A DNA stretch of 64,000 bases from Bradyrhizobium sp. LLZ17 (lineage in GTDB: Bacteria; Pseudomonadota; Alphaproteobacteria; Rhizobiales; Xanthobacteraceae). Below are positions 55,621 through 64,000 of the stretch, piece after piece. Below the pieces are notes generated by a model that saw nothing but the letters and a program-made list of their open reading frames with translations, did not search any database and had not been told where the DNA came from. A program made the position numbers and the translations under genes. Where the stretch lies: assembly GCF_041200145.1 (NCBI RefSeq), contig NZ_CP165734.1, positions 2,790,001 through 2,854,000 of the forward strand. Reading direction: 5' to 3'. Numbering within the stretch: the stretch's first letter is position 1; each line of letters opens with the position of its first letter.

Positions 55621-57388
55621 TCATGCCTGAACCAACGGGCCGGGATTCTTCAGGTATTGCGTTTTGATGGCCTGCGCGGACCAGAGCGCCAGAGCAGCAA
55701 CCGTACCGGTGGGGTTGTAGCCCGGGTTCTGCGGGAAGGCCGACGACCCCATCACAAACAGGTTCGAAACGTCCCAATGCTGGAGGTAGCGGTTGAGAAC
55801 GCTCTCACGCGGGTTCGAGCCCATGATCGCGCCGCCCGTATTGTGGGTCGTCTGATAGGGAGTGATGTCGTAATGGCCCTTTCGGGGGTTGCTCCTGATT
55901 TCCCGCGGCTTCATGGCCCGGGCGATCTGCTCAGCCTTCCCGGTCAGGAAATCCGACATCTTGTGCTCGTTGTCGGTGAAATCGAAGGTCATCCGCATTA
56001 GCGGTCTGCCGAGAAGGTCGCGGTAGGTGGGATCAAGGTCGAGGTAATTCCCTCGATGGCTCATGACCGACCCGTGCGTGGCGACCGACATCGATTTGAG
56101 GTAGTCGTGGACGACCGCCCTCTTCCATTTAGGCCCCCATTTCGGCGTGCCATCAGGCACCAGATGGGTCTCGATCGGGCGGCCGTTGGTATTCCAGCAG
56201 GCAATATAGCCGCCTCCTATGAATCCGAGATTCGTGTGGTCGAAGTTGTCTCCGTTGAATTCGTCAACGACCATTCCCAGTGCACCGGCACCGATGAACG
56301 GGTTCAGGATCTTGTCGTCATAGAACACGTCGACACTGGAGACGATCTGGTAGGCGTAGTTCTTGCCGAGCGTACCTGCTCCAGTGCTCGCGTTATAGGG
56401 CGTGCCGATGCCCGATAGCAGAAGCAGATGCACGTTGTGCAGAACGAAGGCACTGAGAATGATCAAATCGGCTGGCTGCTCGTACTCATCACCCTGGGTG
56501 TCGACGTAGGTGACGCTGACCGCCCGCTTCCTGTCACTGTCCAGGTTGATCTTGGTGACTTCGCACTCGGTCTTGAGCGCGAAGTTCTTCTTGCGAAGCA
56601 AAACCGGCAGGATAGTGGTCTGAGGACTCGCCTTGGAGTAATTCCCACAGCCGAACTTTTTCGCAGAAGCCGCAATATGTGCATGGACCGAGCTGCACCC
56701 CAAGAGGGTTGGTATAAGCACGAGACATGTTGGCCGATGGGGCCGGGAAAGGCTTTAGTCCGATGTCTTTGGCGCCCTCTGCAAACAGTGTGGGACCGTA
56801 CGTCATCTCCATGGGCGGATTCGGATAGTCTCTGACCCGCGGACCCTCGAACGGGTTTCCGCCGGGCTGCATCTGACCTTTGATGTTCCCGGCCTTGCCC
56901 GAGATGCCGCAGAGGTACTCCCACTTATCATAGTAGGGTTCCAGGTCGTCATAGGTGACGCCCCAATCCTGGACAGTCATGTCCTGCGGTAGTGCTGCCG
57001 CGCCATAGCGGTCCGTGTTGTGGCTGCGGGCGAGGAAATCACTCGGCAGGAAGCGCCAGTTCTGTCCATTCCAATGAATTCCTGCCCCGCCCACGCCCGT
57101 TCCTGGGAGAAAGGAGCCAAGTTGGCGCATCGGCAGAGCTGTCTCGTTGGTCGAGTTTCGGAAGCTCAGCGTCTCGCGCGCAGGCTCCTGGAACAGCGCA
57201 TGGCGATAATAGTAGCGGAGCTCGTCTTGAACGAACGTCGTGGCAAAGTCGGTCGTGGTATCCCGCCAACCACCGCGCTCGAGCGCCAGGACGTTCAGCC
57301 CGGCATCGGTCAGTTCCTGGCCGAGCAGTGCGCCCGTCCAGCCGAACCCAACGAGAAGCGCATCCACCGGAGGGAGCTTGGTAGCCAT
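55621..57388 (-). CDS. GMC-family flavoprotein large subunit (one-base frameshift)
   Basis: A GMC dehydrogenase of about 588 residues. The N-terminal part has VGFGWTGALLGQELTDAG (FAD motif), GVGGAGIHWNGQNWR and CTYCGFCEK. As written it ends at 56534 after leaving frame at a run of five T on the plus strand (56657-56661). The other frame carries on (KFGCGNYSKASPQTT... to TGAs at 55621) with the GMC C-terminus HNTGGAIMGSNP and NLFVMGSSAFPQNPGYNPTGT. One extra base in the run joins the parts as CEKKFGCGNY. ATG 57388 with AGGGGGA is chosen over 57418. The enzyme oxidises a sugar acid or polyol in the periplasm. Confidence 0.88.
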
Positions 57389-57399
57389 GTCGGGTCCCC

Positions 57400-58167
57400 C
57401 TATCCCTTTGGAGTCCAATCGGGACGGCCGTAAAGTGAGACTGGCGGTAACGGGTAGCGCTGGCCGTGCTTACTGACGAAGTCGCGGTAGTCGTATCGCG
57501 CGCCCGGAAAGCCGATCATCTTCCACGCCGCCATGTCCTTGTTTCCGCCATACAACGGATCGGCGAAGTATCCCTCTTGGGTGTTGAGCAGGAGCTGCTT
57601 GAAGAATGTCTTCGCGTCGACCTGATCGAGCTTTGCTTTTCCCTCCTCGAGTTCGCCGAGCACCTCGTCCTGCTGCTCTGCGCTAAGCTCTACGAAGGGC
57701 TTGCCGCCGAACTTTGTTCGGCAGTAGCCATCGATCGCTTTGATCGCCGCTCGATACAGCTGAGCCGGCGTCATTCTTGATTGGTATCCTTGGCTCTCCG
57801 TGCCCTTCGCCCAAGGCCCGCCCATGTACCACCGCTCGGCCCGCCCGTAGGCCCCGGCGAGCTGCCGATCGAGGAAGACGGTAACGCCCACCTCCTGCGC
57901 GCCCGGTCCAAGTTCGTCGTTCGGAATGAGTCGAGACACCGCGGCATCCACCCAGGCAACTTCATCCGGGGAGAAAAACTGATAGCCGCTCTTGGAAACA
58001 GGCACCGGGTTGCTGGCTTCGCCCGGCGCCCACGGGACCTTTTGCGAGATTGTGTCGGCTTTTGCCGTGCCGGAAGAAATGGCCAGCGACGACCCGGCGA
58101 CAATTCCGGCGGCGAGCAGCTCCCGCCGGCTGACCCCCGAACTCGCCCTTCGTTCTGTCTTCGCCAT
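57400..58167 (-). CDS. Gluconate 2-dehydrogenase subunit 3 (Tat-exported small subunit)
   Basis: A 255-residue small subunit with a clear twin-arginine signal (SRRELLAAGIVAGSSLAIS). It exports the folded flavoprotein to the periplasm. The mature part matches the family: FFSPDEVAWVDAAVSRLIPND, GVTVFLDRQLAGAYG, FFKQLLLNTQEGYFADPLYGGN and MIGFPGARYDYRD. First gene of the three-subunit dehydrogenase operon (small subunit, flavoprotein, cytochrome c), 12 bp from the flavoprotein start. Confidence 0.92.
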   Translation of the reverse strand: MAKTERRASSGVSRRELLAAGIVAGSSLAISSGTAKADTISQKVPWAPGEASNPVPVSKSGYQFFSPDEVAWVDAAVSRLIPNDELGPGAQEVGVTVFLDRQLAGAYGRAERWYMGGPWAKGTESQGYQSRMTPAQLYRAAIKAIDGYCRTKFGGKPFVELSAEQQDEVLGELEEGKAKLDQVDAKTFFKQLLLNTQEGYFADPLYGGNKDMAAWKMIGFPGARYDYRDFVSKHGQRYPLPPVSLYGRPDWTPKG

Positions 58168-58285
58168 CGCCGGCCCCCTTTTGTTTGTGGACGCAACAAC
58201 AACTCACGAGGACTGCGGGTTCGCGCCGAAGGAGGGGGCACTTATCGAAAGTTCGTACGGTTGCGGACCATCTAACCAGATAAGG

Positions 58286-58528
58286 TCAAAGGGTCCCCGT
58301 CAGCAAACGCACGAACTCCAAGACATTTTCTGCTTGAGCTGCTTTGATTCGACAGCTCTCCCGCTCTTCGCCAGGAGGGAGTTCGTCAGCCGCCCTCCTG
58401 GCCCGATCCGCGAGTTGCTTCAATCGTTGGGGCAGCGGAGCGAGTTGTTCACCCCGGCCCCGACGCCGGCGTTTTCGTGGACGCTTCTCCGCAGCTCGCC
58501 GTGCCAACCGCTTCATCTCGCTTCTCAT
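58286..58528 (-). CDS. Small basic helical protein (80 aa)
   Basis: A basic N-terminal third (KRPRKRRRRGRG) and a helical C-terminus (LPQRLKQLADRARRAADELPPGEER then AQAENVLEFVRLL). Similar proteins with a LPPGEER-type motif and a short C-terminal helix are common in Bradyrhizobium, by recollection; function unknown. A second ATG lies at 58516. Confidence 0.65.
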   Translation of the reverse strand: MRSEMKRLARRAAEKRPRKRRRRGRGEQLAPLPQRLKQLADRARRAADELPPGEERESCRIKAAQAENVLEFVRLLTGTL

Positions 58529-58562
58529 CTGGACGCCGCAGCTAGGACTCCGACTTTCGCCT

Positions 58563-58946
58563 TTACTTGGAAGTGCCCTGCCGCGAAGAGTTCGAGCCAG
58601 TGGTGCCTTGAGATGAGGAGGCCGAATTCGAGCCGGAAGGATTCGCGTTCATGGCTTCGAATACGGACATTCCATGCGGTCCGATCGTCATCACCACCGG
58701 ATTGCCGTCCTTGCTCTTGGCTTGTACGACGAAGGACTCCGCGACGACCTTAACGTCCGTGAAGCCGGCCTTTTGCAGATCCTGCTGGATCTTTTGCGCC
58801 GCGGCAAGATTCTGGTTCGAGTTGCTCGCGGAATTGCCGGACGGTTGTGACGAGGCCTGAGATCCGTTCGTGGCGTTCTGTGCGACCGCTGGCGCTGCCA
58901 GCGCCATCAGGGCAACGGCAGAAGCTGTAATGAGCATCCTGTTCAT
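58563..58946 (-). CDS. Small periplasmic protein with PepSY-like segment
   Basis: A 127-residue protein with a Sec signal (MNRMLITASAVALMALAAPAVA), serine/asparagine/glutamine-rich linkers at both ends, and a folded core of about 50 residues (KIQQDLQKAGFTDVKVVAESFVVQAKSKDGNPVVMTIGPHG). The core resembles short PepSY/BON-like helix-strand-strand units of rhizobial periplasmic proteins. It lies downstream of no obvious operon. Confidence 0.75.
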   Translation of the reverse strand: MNRMLITASAVALMALAAPAVAQNATNGSQASSQPSGNSASNSNQNLAAAQKIQQDLQKAGFTDVKVVAESFVVQAKSKDGNPVVMTIGPHGMSVFEAMNANPSGSNSASSSQGTTGSNSSRQGTSK

Positions 58947-59396
58947 GTGGGGACCTTTCCAAGTGGGAGATTCGATACGGATATAGCTAACGGACGGACA
59001 CTACGTTCCGACCACTAGAGCTCTCGGTTGATTTAACCTCGGTACGGCGGCGAACAGAGCGGTAGCGGGTTGGGTTGCGGCGACGAAGTCGGTTGGTACG
59101 CTACCGCGCAAAGATTCTCAGCGCCTTCCATTCCCCGGAGGCACAGACCTGCGGTCAAATCGTTGAGCACGGCCTCAGCCTTGGGATCGCCGCAGGCTGA
59201 CGCGCATTCGGGGGGCCGCCTCATGCTGGAAGATAGATCCGTCCGACTTTACCTCCGGCCACGCGTGCCGAGCGGGCTGAGAACTGCGCATGCCGGCGTA
59301 AGCAGGCGGAACGCTGAGGTCGGTATCAGCTGCCGTAAGCAGAGAGTGACGAATGAGCGGGATTGGCGATGAGATACCGCCAGCCGAGGCAGGCGC
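58947..59396. other. Promoter region before the alternative complex III operon
   Basis: 450 bp between divergent genes. No gene is seen and no exact EcfG site: AACG and GTTCC at 58998-59015 on the minus-strand side are only 12 bp apart. Promoters for both neighbours must lie here. Confidence 0.4.
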
Positions 59397-60050
59397 ATGC
59401 AGATTTTCCGCACGGGCGCTGACACGGTCGCAAAGGTGCTTCTGGCCTCGTGCGGCGCCGCCCCGATCCTTCTGGTCGGGATAGCGTACAGTATCATGAG
59501 CTCGCCTTACGCAACTGGACAAGACGTGACGCGCAACCAGCCCATTCCGTTCAGCCATGAGCATCATGTCGGCGGTTTAGGACTTGATTGCCGCTACTGC
59601 CACACCTCGGTCGAAAAGGCACGCTTTGCCGGCCTGCCACCGACTGAGACATGCATGACCTGCCACTCCCAGCTTTGGACAAACGCAAGCATGCTCGCCC
59701 CGGTGCGTTCGAGCCTTGCCAGGAATAAGCCGATCGCCTGGCAGCGGGTCAACAAACTGCCCGACTACGTCTACTTCGACCACTCAGTTCATGTCACGAA
59801 CGGCGTTGGATGCACAACGTGCCATGGCGCCGTCGATCAGATGCCCCTGATGCGCCAAGCGGCGCCCTTGACCATGCAGTGGTGCATCGATTGCCACCGT
59901 GCACCCGAAAAAGCACTGCGTCCTCGCGAGGAGGTGTTCGACACGAAATGGGCAGCACCAAATAACCAGGAGGAGCTCGGCCGCGAGTTGGTGGCAAAAT
60001 ACCATATCCACGTTGATCATCTGACGGACTGCTCGGTATGCCACAGATAG
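59397..60050 (+). CDS. actA: ActA: pentaheme cytochrome c of alternative complex III
   Basis: A 217-residue membrane-anchored multiheme cytochrome. One N-terminal helix (VAKVLLASCGAAPILLVGIAYSI) and five CxxCH sites: CRYCH, CMTCH, CTTCH, CIDCH and CSVCH, the last at the C-terminus. Alternative complex III oxidises quinol and passes electrons to cytochrome c or directly to oxidases. The next gene overlaps by 13 bp. With ActB and ActC downstream the operon order matches known act operons. Confidence 0.93.
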   Translation: MQIFRTGADTVAKVLLASCGAAPILLVGIAYSIMSSPYATGQDVTRNQPIPFSHEHHVGGLGLDCRYCHTSVEKARFAGLPPTETCMTCHSQLWTNASMLAPVRSSLARNKPIAWQRVNKLPDYVYFDHSVHVTNGVGCTTCHGAVDQMPLMRQAAPLTMQWCIDCHRAPEKALRPREEVFDTKWAAPNNQEELGRELVAKYHIHVDHLTDCSVCHR

Positions 60051-62896
60051 ATCAGTTGCCCGTCAAAATGGTCCCGCGCGTAGCCGGCCCCAAACTGGAC
60101 CGCCGCCAGGCATTGAGCCTCCTCGCGGCTGGCGTCGCGAGCGGACTGGCGGCTTGCAGCCGCCCCGACGAACAGATCATCCCTTATGTAAGGATGCCGG
60201 ACCGCCTTGTGCCGGGCGAGCCGATGAAATTTGCGACGACTCTGGCGCTCTCCGGCTACGGGCGCGGAGTGCTCGTAAGTTCCGTCGATGGGCGCCCGAT
60301 CAAGATCGAAGGCAACCCCAGGCATCCGGCGAGCCTCGGTGCGACCGACGTCTTCATGGAGGCCGCCGTATTGTCGCTCTACGATCCGGACCGCTCACGG
60401 ACAACGCTTCACGACGGCGCCCTTGCCCCCGCGGAGGCATTCGGCGCGGCTCTGCTTGGCCAAAACCGACTGCTCAAGCAACGCAGTGGCGAGGGGCTAC
60501 GACTTCTCACTGGCCGGGTGAGTTCGCCCACGCTGCTGCGACAGATCGAAGATCTGCTGGGCCGATTTCCGAAGGCCGCGTGGCATGCCTATGACCCCGC
60601 CGATGACGTCAACGCCCGCGCCGGCGCAATGTTGGCCTACGGGCGACACCTCGAGACGGTGCCACACCTCGCGCGCACGAGCGTGGTGGTCGCGCTTGGT
60701 GCCGACCCGCTGGGCCATGGTCCGGACCAACTCCGAAACGCAAGAGGATTTGCCGAGCACCGTCAGCCCCAGAACGACGGCTTCTCGCGTTTGTACTGCC
60801 TCGAGGCGGCCCCAACGCTAACCGGGGCGAAAGCTGATCATCGGCTCGCGTTGCGGCCGGCAATCATGAATGAAGTGGCGCTTGCAATCGCCAAATCGCT
60901 TGGCGCAGCTGTCCGGGACCCCGCAGTGCCCGACAATTTGAAAGAGCTCGTAGGGAAAATTACCTCCGATCTTAACTCCAGTCCCGACAGCTCCATCGTT
61001 CTCGCCGGCCCAACGCTTTCTGCCGAAACCCACGCGCTTGTGCATTGGATCAACGCTCGCCTCAATGCGCCATTGGATCTCATCGATGCAATGGATCAGA
61101 CGCCTGCCGGGCGCCGGCCGGGAACGCTCGGTGAACTGGTTCGCGATTTGGAGGGGGGCGGCGTCGATCAGCTCGTCACGCTCGGCGTCAACCCAGCGTA
61201 CGATGCTCCTGCCGATCTCAATTTCACCAACGCTTCCGGAAAAGCCGCCTTTCGACTGCACGTTGGCTGCTATGCCGATGAGACCGCAGCGCTTTCGAAC
61301 TGGCACGTTCCCCTGAGTCATCCACTGGAGGCCTGGTCTGACCTGCGTAGCATCGACGGGACAGCCAGTCTGGTCCAGCCGCTGATCCGGCCGCTATATC
61401 GCACCCATACGGAGCACGAGCTCGTTGCGCTTCTCACGAGCGGCGATATGGCCTCGCCGCGCGATCTCGTTCGACAGACCTGGCAGGCCCAGGGCGGAGC
61501 CGACTTTGAGACCTGGTGGACACGCGCGCTTCATGATGGTGTCATCGCTGGCAGTGCCGCGGCGCCGGTGCGACCTGCACAGCCCAAGCTACCGCAGATT
61601 CCAGAACCGGGTGCCGCGTCCGGATTCCAAGTGGTGTTGCAGGCCGATCCAGGTATTTGGGATGGATCCTTCGCAAACAACGCCTGGCTCCAAGAATGCC
61701 CGAAGCCGCTGACGAAGCAGGTCTGGGGTAACGCTCTCGCGCTCAACCCCGAAGACGCTCGCCAGCGCGGTGTCTCTGACGGCGAGGTCGTCTCGATCCG
61801 ATCAGGCGAGGCCTCGATCGACGCGCCGGTGCTTATTGAGCCGAGTGCCGCGGTCGGCGTCGGCAGTCTGGCGCTTGGGTACGGCCGCAATCGCGCCGGC
61901 GCGATCGGAAACGGCATCGGATGCGATGCCAATCGGCTCCGGACCGCGAAAAATCCCTGGACCGTCACGCAAGCCGTCATCGCAAGGACCGGCCGAAATC
62001 AAGAACCGCTCACAACGCAGAACATCGTACGCGCCGCGGACTATGTTTCCGAACTCTACCCGGTGCGGAAACTCGCGGAGGCTGCAAGGACGCGCTCGTC
62101 TCCGGAGGAGGAGCACGCTCCCAGTCTGCTGCCGGAGAAAGCGCCTCGCAGCGGGGATGGATACGCTTGGGCCATGGTCATCGACACCTCGCTGTGCATC
62201 GGCTGCAATGCATGCGTTGTCGCGTGTCAAGCCGAGAACAATGTGCCCGTGGTCGGTCCGGAGGAGGTCGCTCGTGGTCGGGACATGCACTGGTTGCGGG
62301 TGGACGCCTACGATCGTGGAACAGTGGCCGATCCGGCGCTCGGTTTCCAGCCGGTCCCGTGCATGCATTGCGAGCACGCCCCGTGCGAGCCCGTGTGCCC
62401 TGTCGCCGCTTCGGTTCACGATAGCGAAGGGCTCAACGCACAGGTCTACAACAGGTGCATCGGCACGCGGTTCTGCGAAGCCAACTGCCCCTACAAGGTA
62501 CGTCGGTTCAATTTCAGGGGGTACGCCGACGGCCAGGAATACGCCAATCTCGGCTTTGAATCCTATCTGGCTCAAAAGAATCCAGAGGTAACCGTACGCG
62601 CTCGTGGCGTGATGGAGAAGTGTACTTACTGCGTCCAGCGGATCAGTTCGGCGCGGCGAGCGGCAGAGCGCGAGGATCGGGTAATCGGGACCGACCAAGT
62701 GCGTACGGCCTGCCAGAACGCATGTCCGACCAGCGCGATCGTCTTTGGCGATGTCAATCAGAATGGATCGAGCGTTAGTCGGCGCAAATCGGATCCTCGA
62801 CACTACGCGCTCCTTGGCCACTTGGACACGCGTCCTCGGACCACCTACCTGGCCGACGTTCGCAATCCTCCATCTCTTGATGGTGATGGCAAATGA
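60038..62896 (+). CDS. actB: ActB: molybdopterin-fold and iron-sulfur subunit of alternative complex III
   Basis: A 952-residue protein joining a molybdopterin-oxidoreductase-fold domain (which in this complex carries no Mo cofactor) to a ferredoxin-type domain. The N-terminus has a twin-arginine-like motif and lipobox (LDRRQALSLLAAGVAS then LAAC), as in other ActB proteins. The iron-sulfur domain begins near residue 710: CIGCNACVVACQ, CMHCEHAPCEPVCP, CIGTRFCEANCPY, then CTYC and CQNACP. That supports several [4Fe-4S] clusters and one [3Fe-4S]. It exchanges electrons between the quinol site and ActA. Confidence 0.93.
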   Translation: MPQIDQLPVKMVPRVAGPKLDRRQALSLLAAGVASGLAACSRPDEQIIPYVRMPDRLVPGEPMKFATTLALSGYGRGVLVSSVDGRPIKIEGNPRHPASLGATDVFMEAAVLSLYDPDRSRTTLHDGALAPAEAFGAALLGQNRLLKQRSGEGLRLLTGRVSSPTLLRQIEDLLGRFPKAAWHAYDPADDVNARAGAMLAYGRHLETVPHLARTSVVVALGADPLGHGPDQLRNARGFAEHRQPQNDGFSRLYCLEAAPTLTGAKADHRLALRPAIMNEVALAIAKSLGAAVRDPAVPDNLKELVGKITSDLNSSPDSSIVLAGPTLSAETHALVHWINARLNAPLDLIDAMDQTPAGRRPGTLGELVRDLEGGGVDQLVTLGVNPAYDAPADLNFTNASGKAAFRLHVGCYADETAALSNWHVPLSHPLEAWSDLRSIDGTASLVQPLIRPLYRTHTEHELVALLTSGDMASPRDLVRQTWQAQGGADFETWWTRALHDGVIAGSAAAPVRPAQPKLPQIPEPGAASGFQVVLQADPGIWDGSFANNAWLQECPKPLTKQVWGNALALNPEDARQRGVSDGEVVSIRSGEASIDAPVLIEPSAAVGVGSLALGYGRNRAGAIGNGIGCDANRLRTAKNPWTVTQAVIARTGRNQEPLTTQNIVRAADYVSELYPVRKLAEAARTRSSPEEEHAPSLLPEKAPRSGDGYAWAMVIDTSLCIGCNACVVACQAENNVPVVGPEEVARGRDMHWLRVDAYDRGTVADPALGFQPVPCMHCEHAPCEPVCPVAASVHDSEGLNAQVYNRCIGTRFCEANCPYKVRRFNFRGYADGQEYANLGFESYLAQKNPEVTVRARGVMEKCTYCVQRISSARRAAEREDRVIGTDQVRTACQNACPTSAIVFGDVNQNGSSVSRRKSDPRHYALLGHLDTRPRTTYLADVRNPPSLDGDGK

Positions 62897-64000
62897 ACGC
62901 CGTGCTTGAACCGAATGCGGCCGCGCCCGCCCCATGGGTTTCTTCGTACCGGGCCAGCGATGTCGAGATCACGCAGGCTGTGACGGCGCCTCTGTTTGCA
63001 AGGCCGGGAAAATTCTGGTGGATTGCTCTCCTGGTCAGCGCGCCCTTTGTCGCCTGGCTCGTGGCAGCACTGGTCTGGGTGTTTTACGAGGGCATCGGCG
63101 TCTGGGGGGTCAATTCCACCGTCGTGTGGGGCGTTGCGATTGCCGACTACGTGTGGTGGATCGGCATCGGCAATGCAGGCACGCTGATCTCGGCAATGCT
63201 GCTGCTCACACGGCAGCGATGGCGCGCCTCAATCAACCGGTTCGCCGAGGCCATGACGCTATTTGCGGTTGCCATCGCGGGGCTGATGCCTATCGTGCAT
63301 CTCGGACGTCCGATCTACGCCTACTGGCTGGCTCCCTACCCCAACACGATGTCGCTGTGGCCGCAGTGGCGAAGCGCGCTCGTTTGGGATTTTTGGGCGA
63401 TCATCAGCTATTTGCTGTTCTCGATCCTGTTTTGGTACGTCAGCCTCATTCCGGATCTCGCAACCATGCGAGATCGAACCACGTCGCGTACGGGTCAGTT
63501 GCTCTACGGCGCATTTGCGCTCGGGTGGAGCGGCTCGGTGCGGCACTGGCGTGCCCTGAGGATCCTTCATACGACCATGGCCGCGCTCGGTGTGCCGCTG
63601 GTGTGCTCCGTGCATTCCATCGTCGGGCTCGATTTCGCGGCAAGCTTGATGCCCGGATGGCAGGAAAGCATATTTCCGCCGTACTTCGTTGTTGGCGCGA
63701 TGTACTCGGGGTTCGCCATGGTCGTCGTGCTTGCCTTGGCGATCCGCTGGGGCTTCGGACTTCAAGCCATCATTACGGGCAGGCACTTCGACGTCATCGG
63801 TCGTGTCTTGCTGATGTCCTCGATCGTGATGGGCTATTCCTACGCAACGGAATGGTTCATGGGATGGTATGGCGGCGCGCGCAGCGACCGCAGTCTCGTG
63901 GCTTTCGAGTTTACCGGGACTTATGCACCCCTGTTCTGGGCTTTACTGAGCTGCAATGTCATCCTGCCCCAGGCGCTCTGGTTTCCTCGCGTCCGAAGGT
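62893..64000 (+). CDS. actC: ActC: NrfD-family quinol-binding membrane subunit (partial, runs off the window)
   Basis: The start overlaps the ActB stop as ATGA (62893). The protein is of the NrfD/polysulfide reductase type with helices beginning FWWIALLVSAPFVAWLVAALVW. WIGIGNAGTLISAMLLLTRQ is a hallmark of ActC, followed by MPIVHLGRPIYAYWL and VCSVHSIVGLDFA. It oxidises quinol in the membrane. About 369 residues are present; the family usually has 450-500, so the C-terminus lies beyond the window. Confidence 0.93.
   Translation, partial: MNAVLEPNAAAPAPWVSSYRASDVEITQAVTAPLFARPGKFWWIALLVSAPFVAWLVAALVWVFYEGIGVWGVNSTVVWGVAIADYVWWIGIGNAGTLISAMLLLTRQRWRASINRFAEAMTLFAVAIAGLMPIVHLGRPIYAYWLAPYPNTMSLWPQWRSALVWDFWAIISYLLFSILFWYVSLIPDLATMRDRTTSRTGQLLYGAFALGWSGSVRHWRALRILHTTMAALGVPLVCSVHSIVGLDFAASLMPGWQESIFPPYFVVGAMYSGFAMVVVLALAIRWGFGLQAIITGRHFDVIGRVLLMSSIVMGYSYATEWFMGWYGGARSDRSLVAFEFTGTYAPLFWALLSCNVILPQALWFPRVRR

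Noticed and set aside
58998..59015. AACG and GTTCC before the periplasmic protein gene as an EcfG promoter
   Set aside because: The spacer is 12 bp, too short.
1..64000. CRISPR array, tRNA or rRNA genes, prophage
   Set aside because: No regularly spaced repeats, no CCA-type cloverleaf or rRNA signature, and no phage structural or integrase genes were seen.

Overview
The window looks like chromosomal DNA of a GC-rich alphaproteobacterium of the Bradyrhizobiaceae (Bradyrhizobium, Rhodopseudomonas or Afipia type). The reasons are the codon use, a BA14K-family protein, a DUF3606 protein, an HpnN-type hopanoid RND transporter, an IorAB-type molybdenum hydroxylase, and promoters matching the alphaproteobacterial general-stress sigma factor EcfG (GGAAC-N16/17-CGTT). 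Genus is an inference from gene families. I saw no rRNA, tRNA, CRISPR array, phage or intact insertion sequence.

Layout. 1-1700: sparse DNA with a strong terminator, a possible 29-residue membrane peptide and two small conserved-looking genes. 1726-5865: EcfG-type promoter, then a triheme cytochrome c and the two subunits of an IorAB-like molybdenum hydroxylase. 6089-8763: membrane GGDEF/EAL protein. 8764-10058: no convincing gene. 10059-13378: LigD, followed in the same operon by a tandem-repeat protein and a PIN-domain protein; a DUF3606 gene diverges from it. 13788-19040: an SDR, an SMP-30/NHL-like secreted protein, small envelope proteins, and gene remnants (PQQ glucose dehydrogenase, perhaps MscS). 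19256-29837: CtpA-type protease, HpnN-like RND transporter, an RND drug-efflux pair, and a divergent amino-acid-type binding protein. 30335-34997: a CUT1 sugar ABC importer, ending against a broken iron permease. 35368-46457: about 11 kb of co-directional minus-strand genes for sugar oxidation: TPP enzyme, enolase-superfamily enzyme, duplicated membrane protein, GMC dehydrogenase with its small subunit, PPC/DUF296 protein, ASRT-family protein and an SDR, then GH15 glycosidase and another SDR. 47659-54000: MFS transporter, glycogen-debranching-like glycosidase, BA14K protein, AI-2E-family permease and a Ca2+/H+ exchanger-like protein. 54107-58167: a second, three-subunit GMC dehydrogenase with a triheme cytochrome c. 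58286-58946: two small proteins. 59397-64000: the start of an alternative complex III operon (ActA, ActB, partial ActC).

Together this is a periplasmic sugar- and alcohol-oxidation neighbourhood. A sugar importer, two GMC dehydrogenases, sugar-acid enzymes, glycosidases and electron-accepting cytochromes sit next to a quinol-oxidising complex, with general-stress genes between them. At least nine genes read correctly only after a one-base correction. Most of the clear cases are one base missing from, or extra in, a G, C or A run, so uncorrected sequencing errors are at least as likely as real gene decay. The most interesting biology is the minus-strand operon containing ASRT, PPC and the duplicated membrane protein, and the ligD operon with its tandem-repeat/PIN pair.
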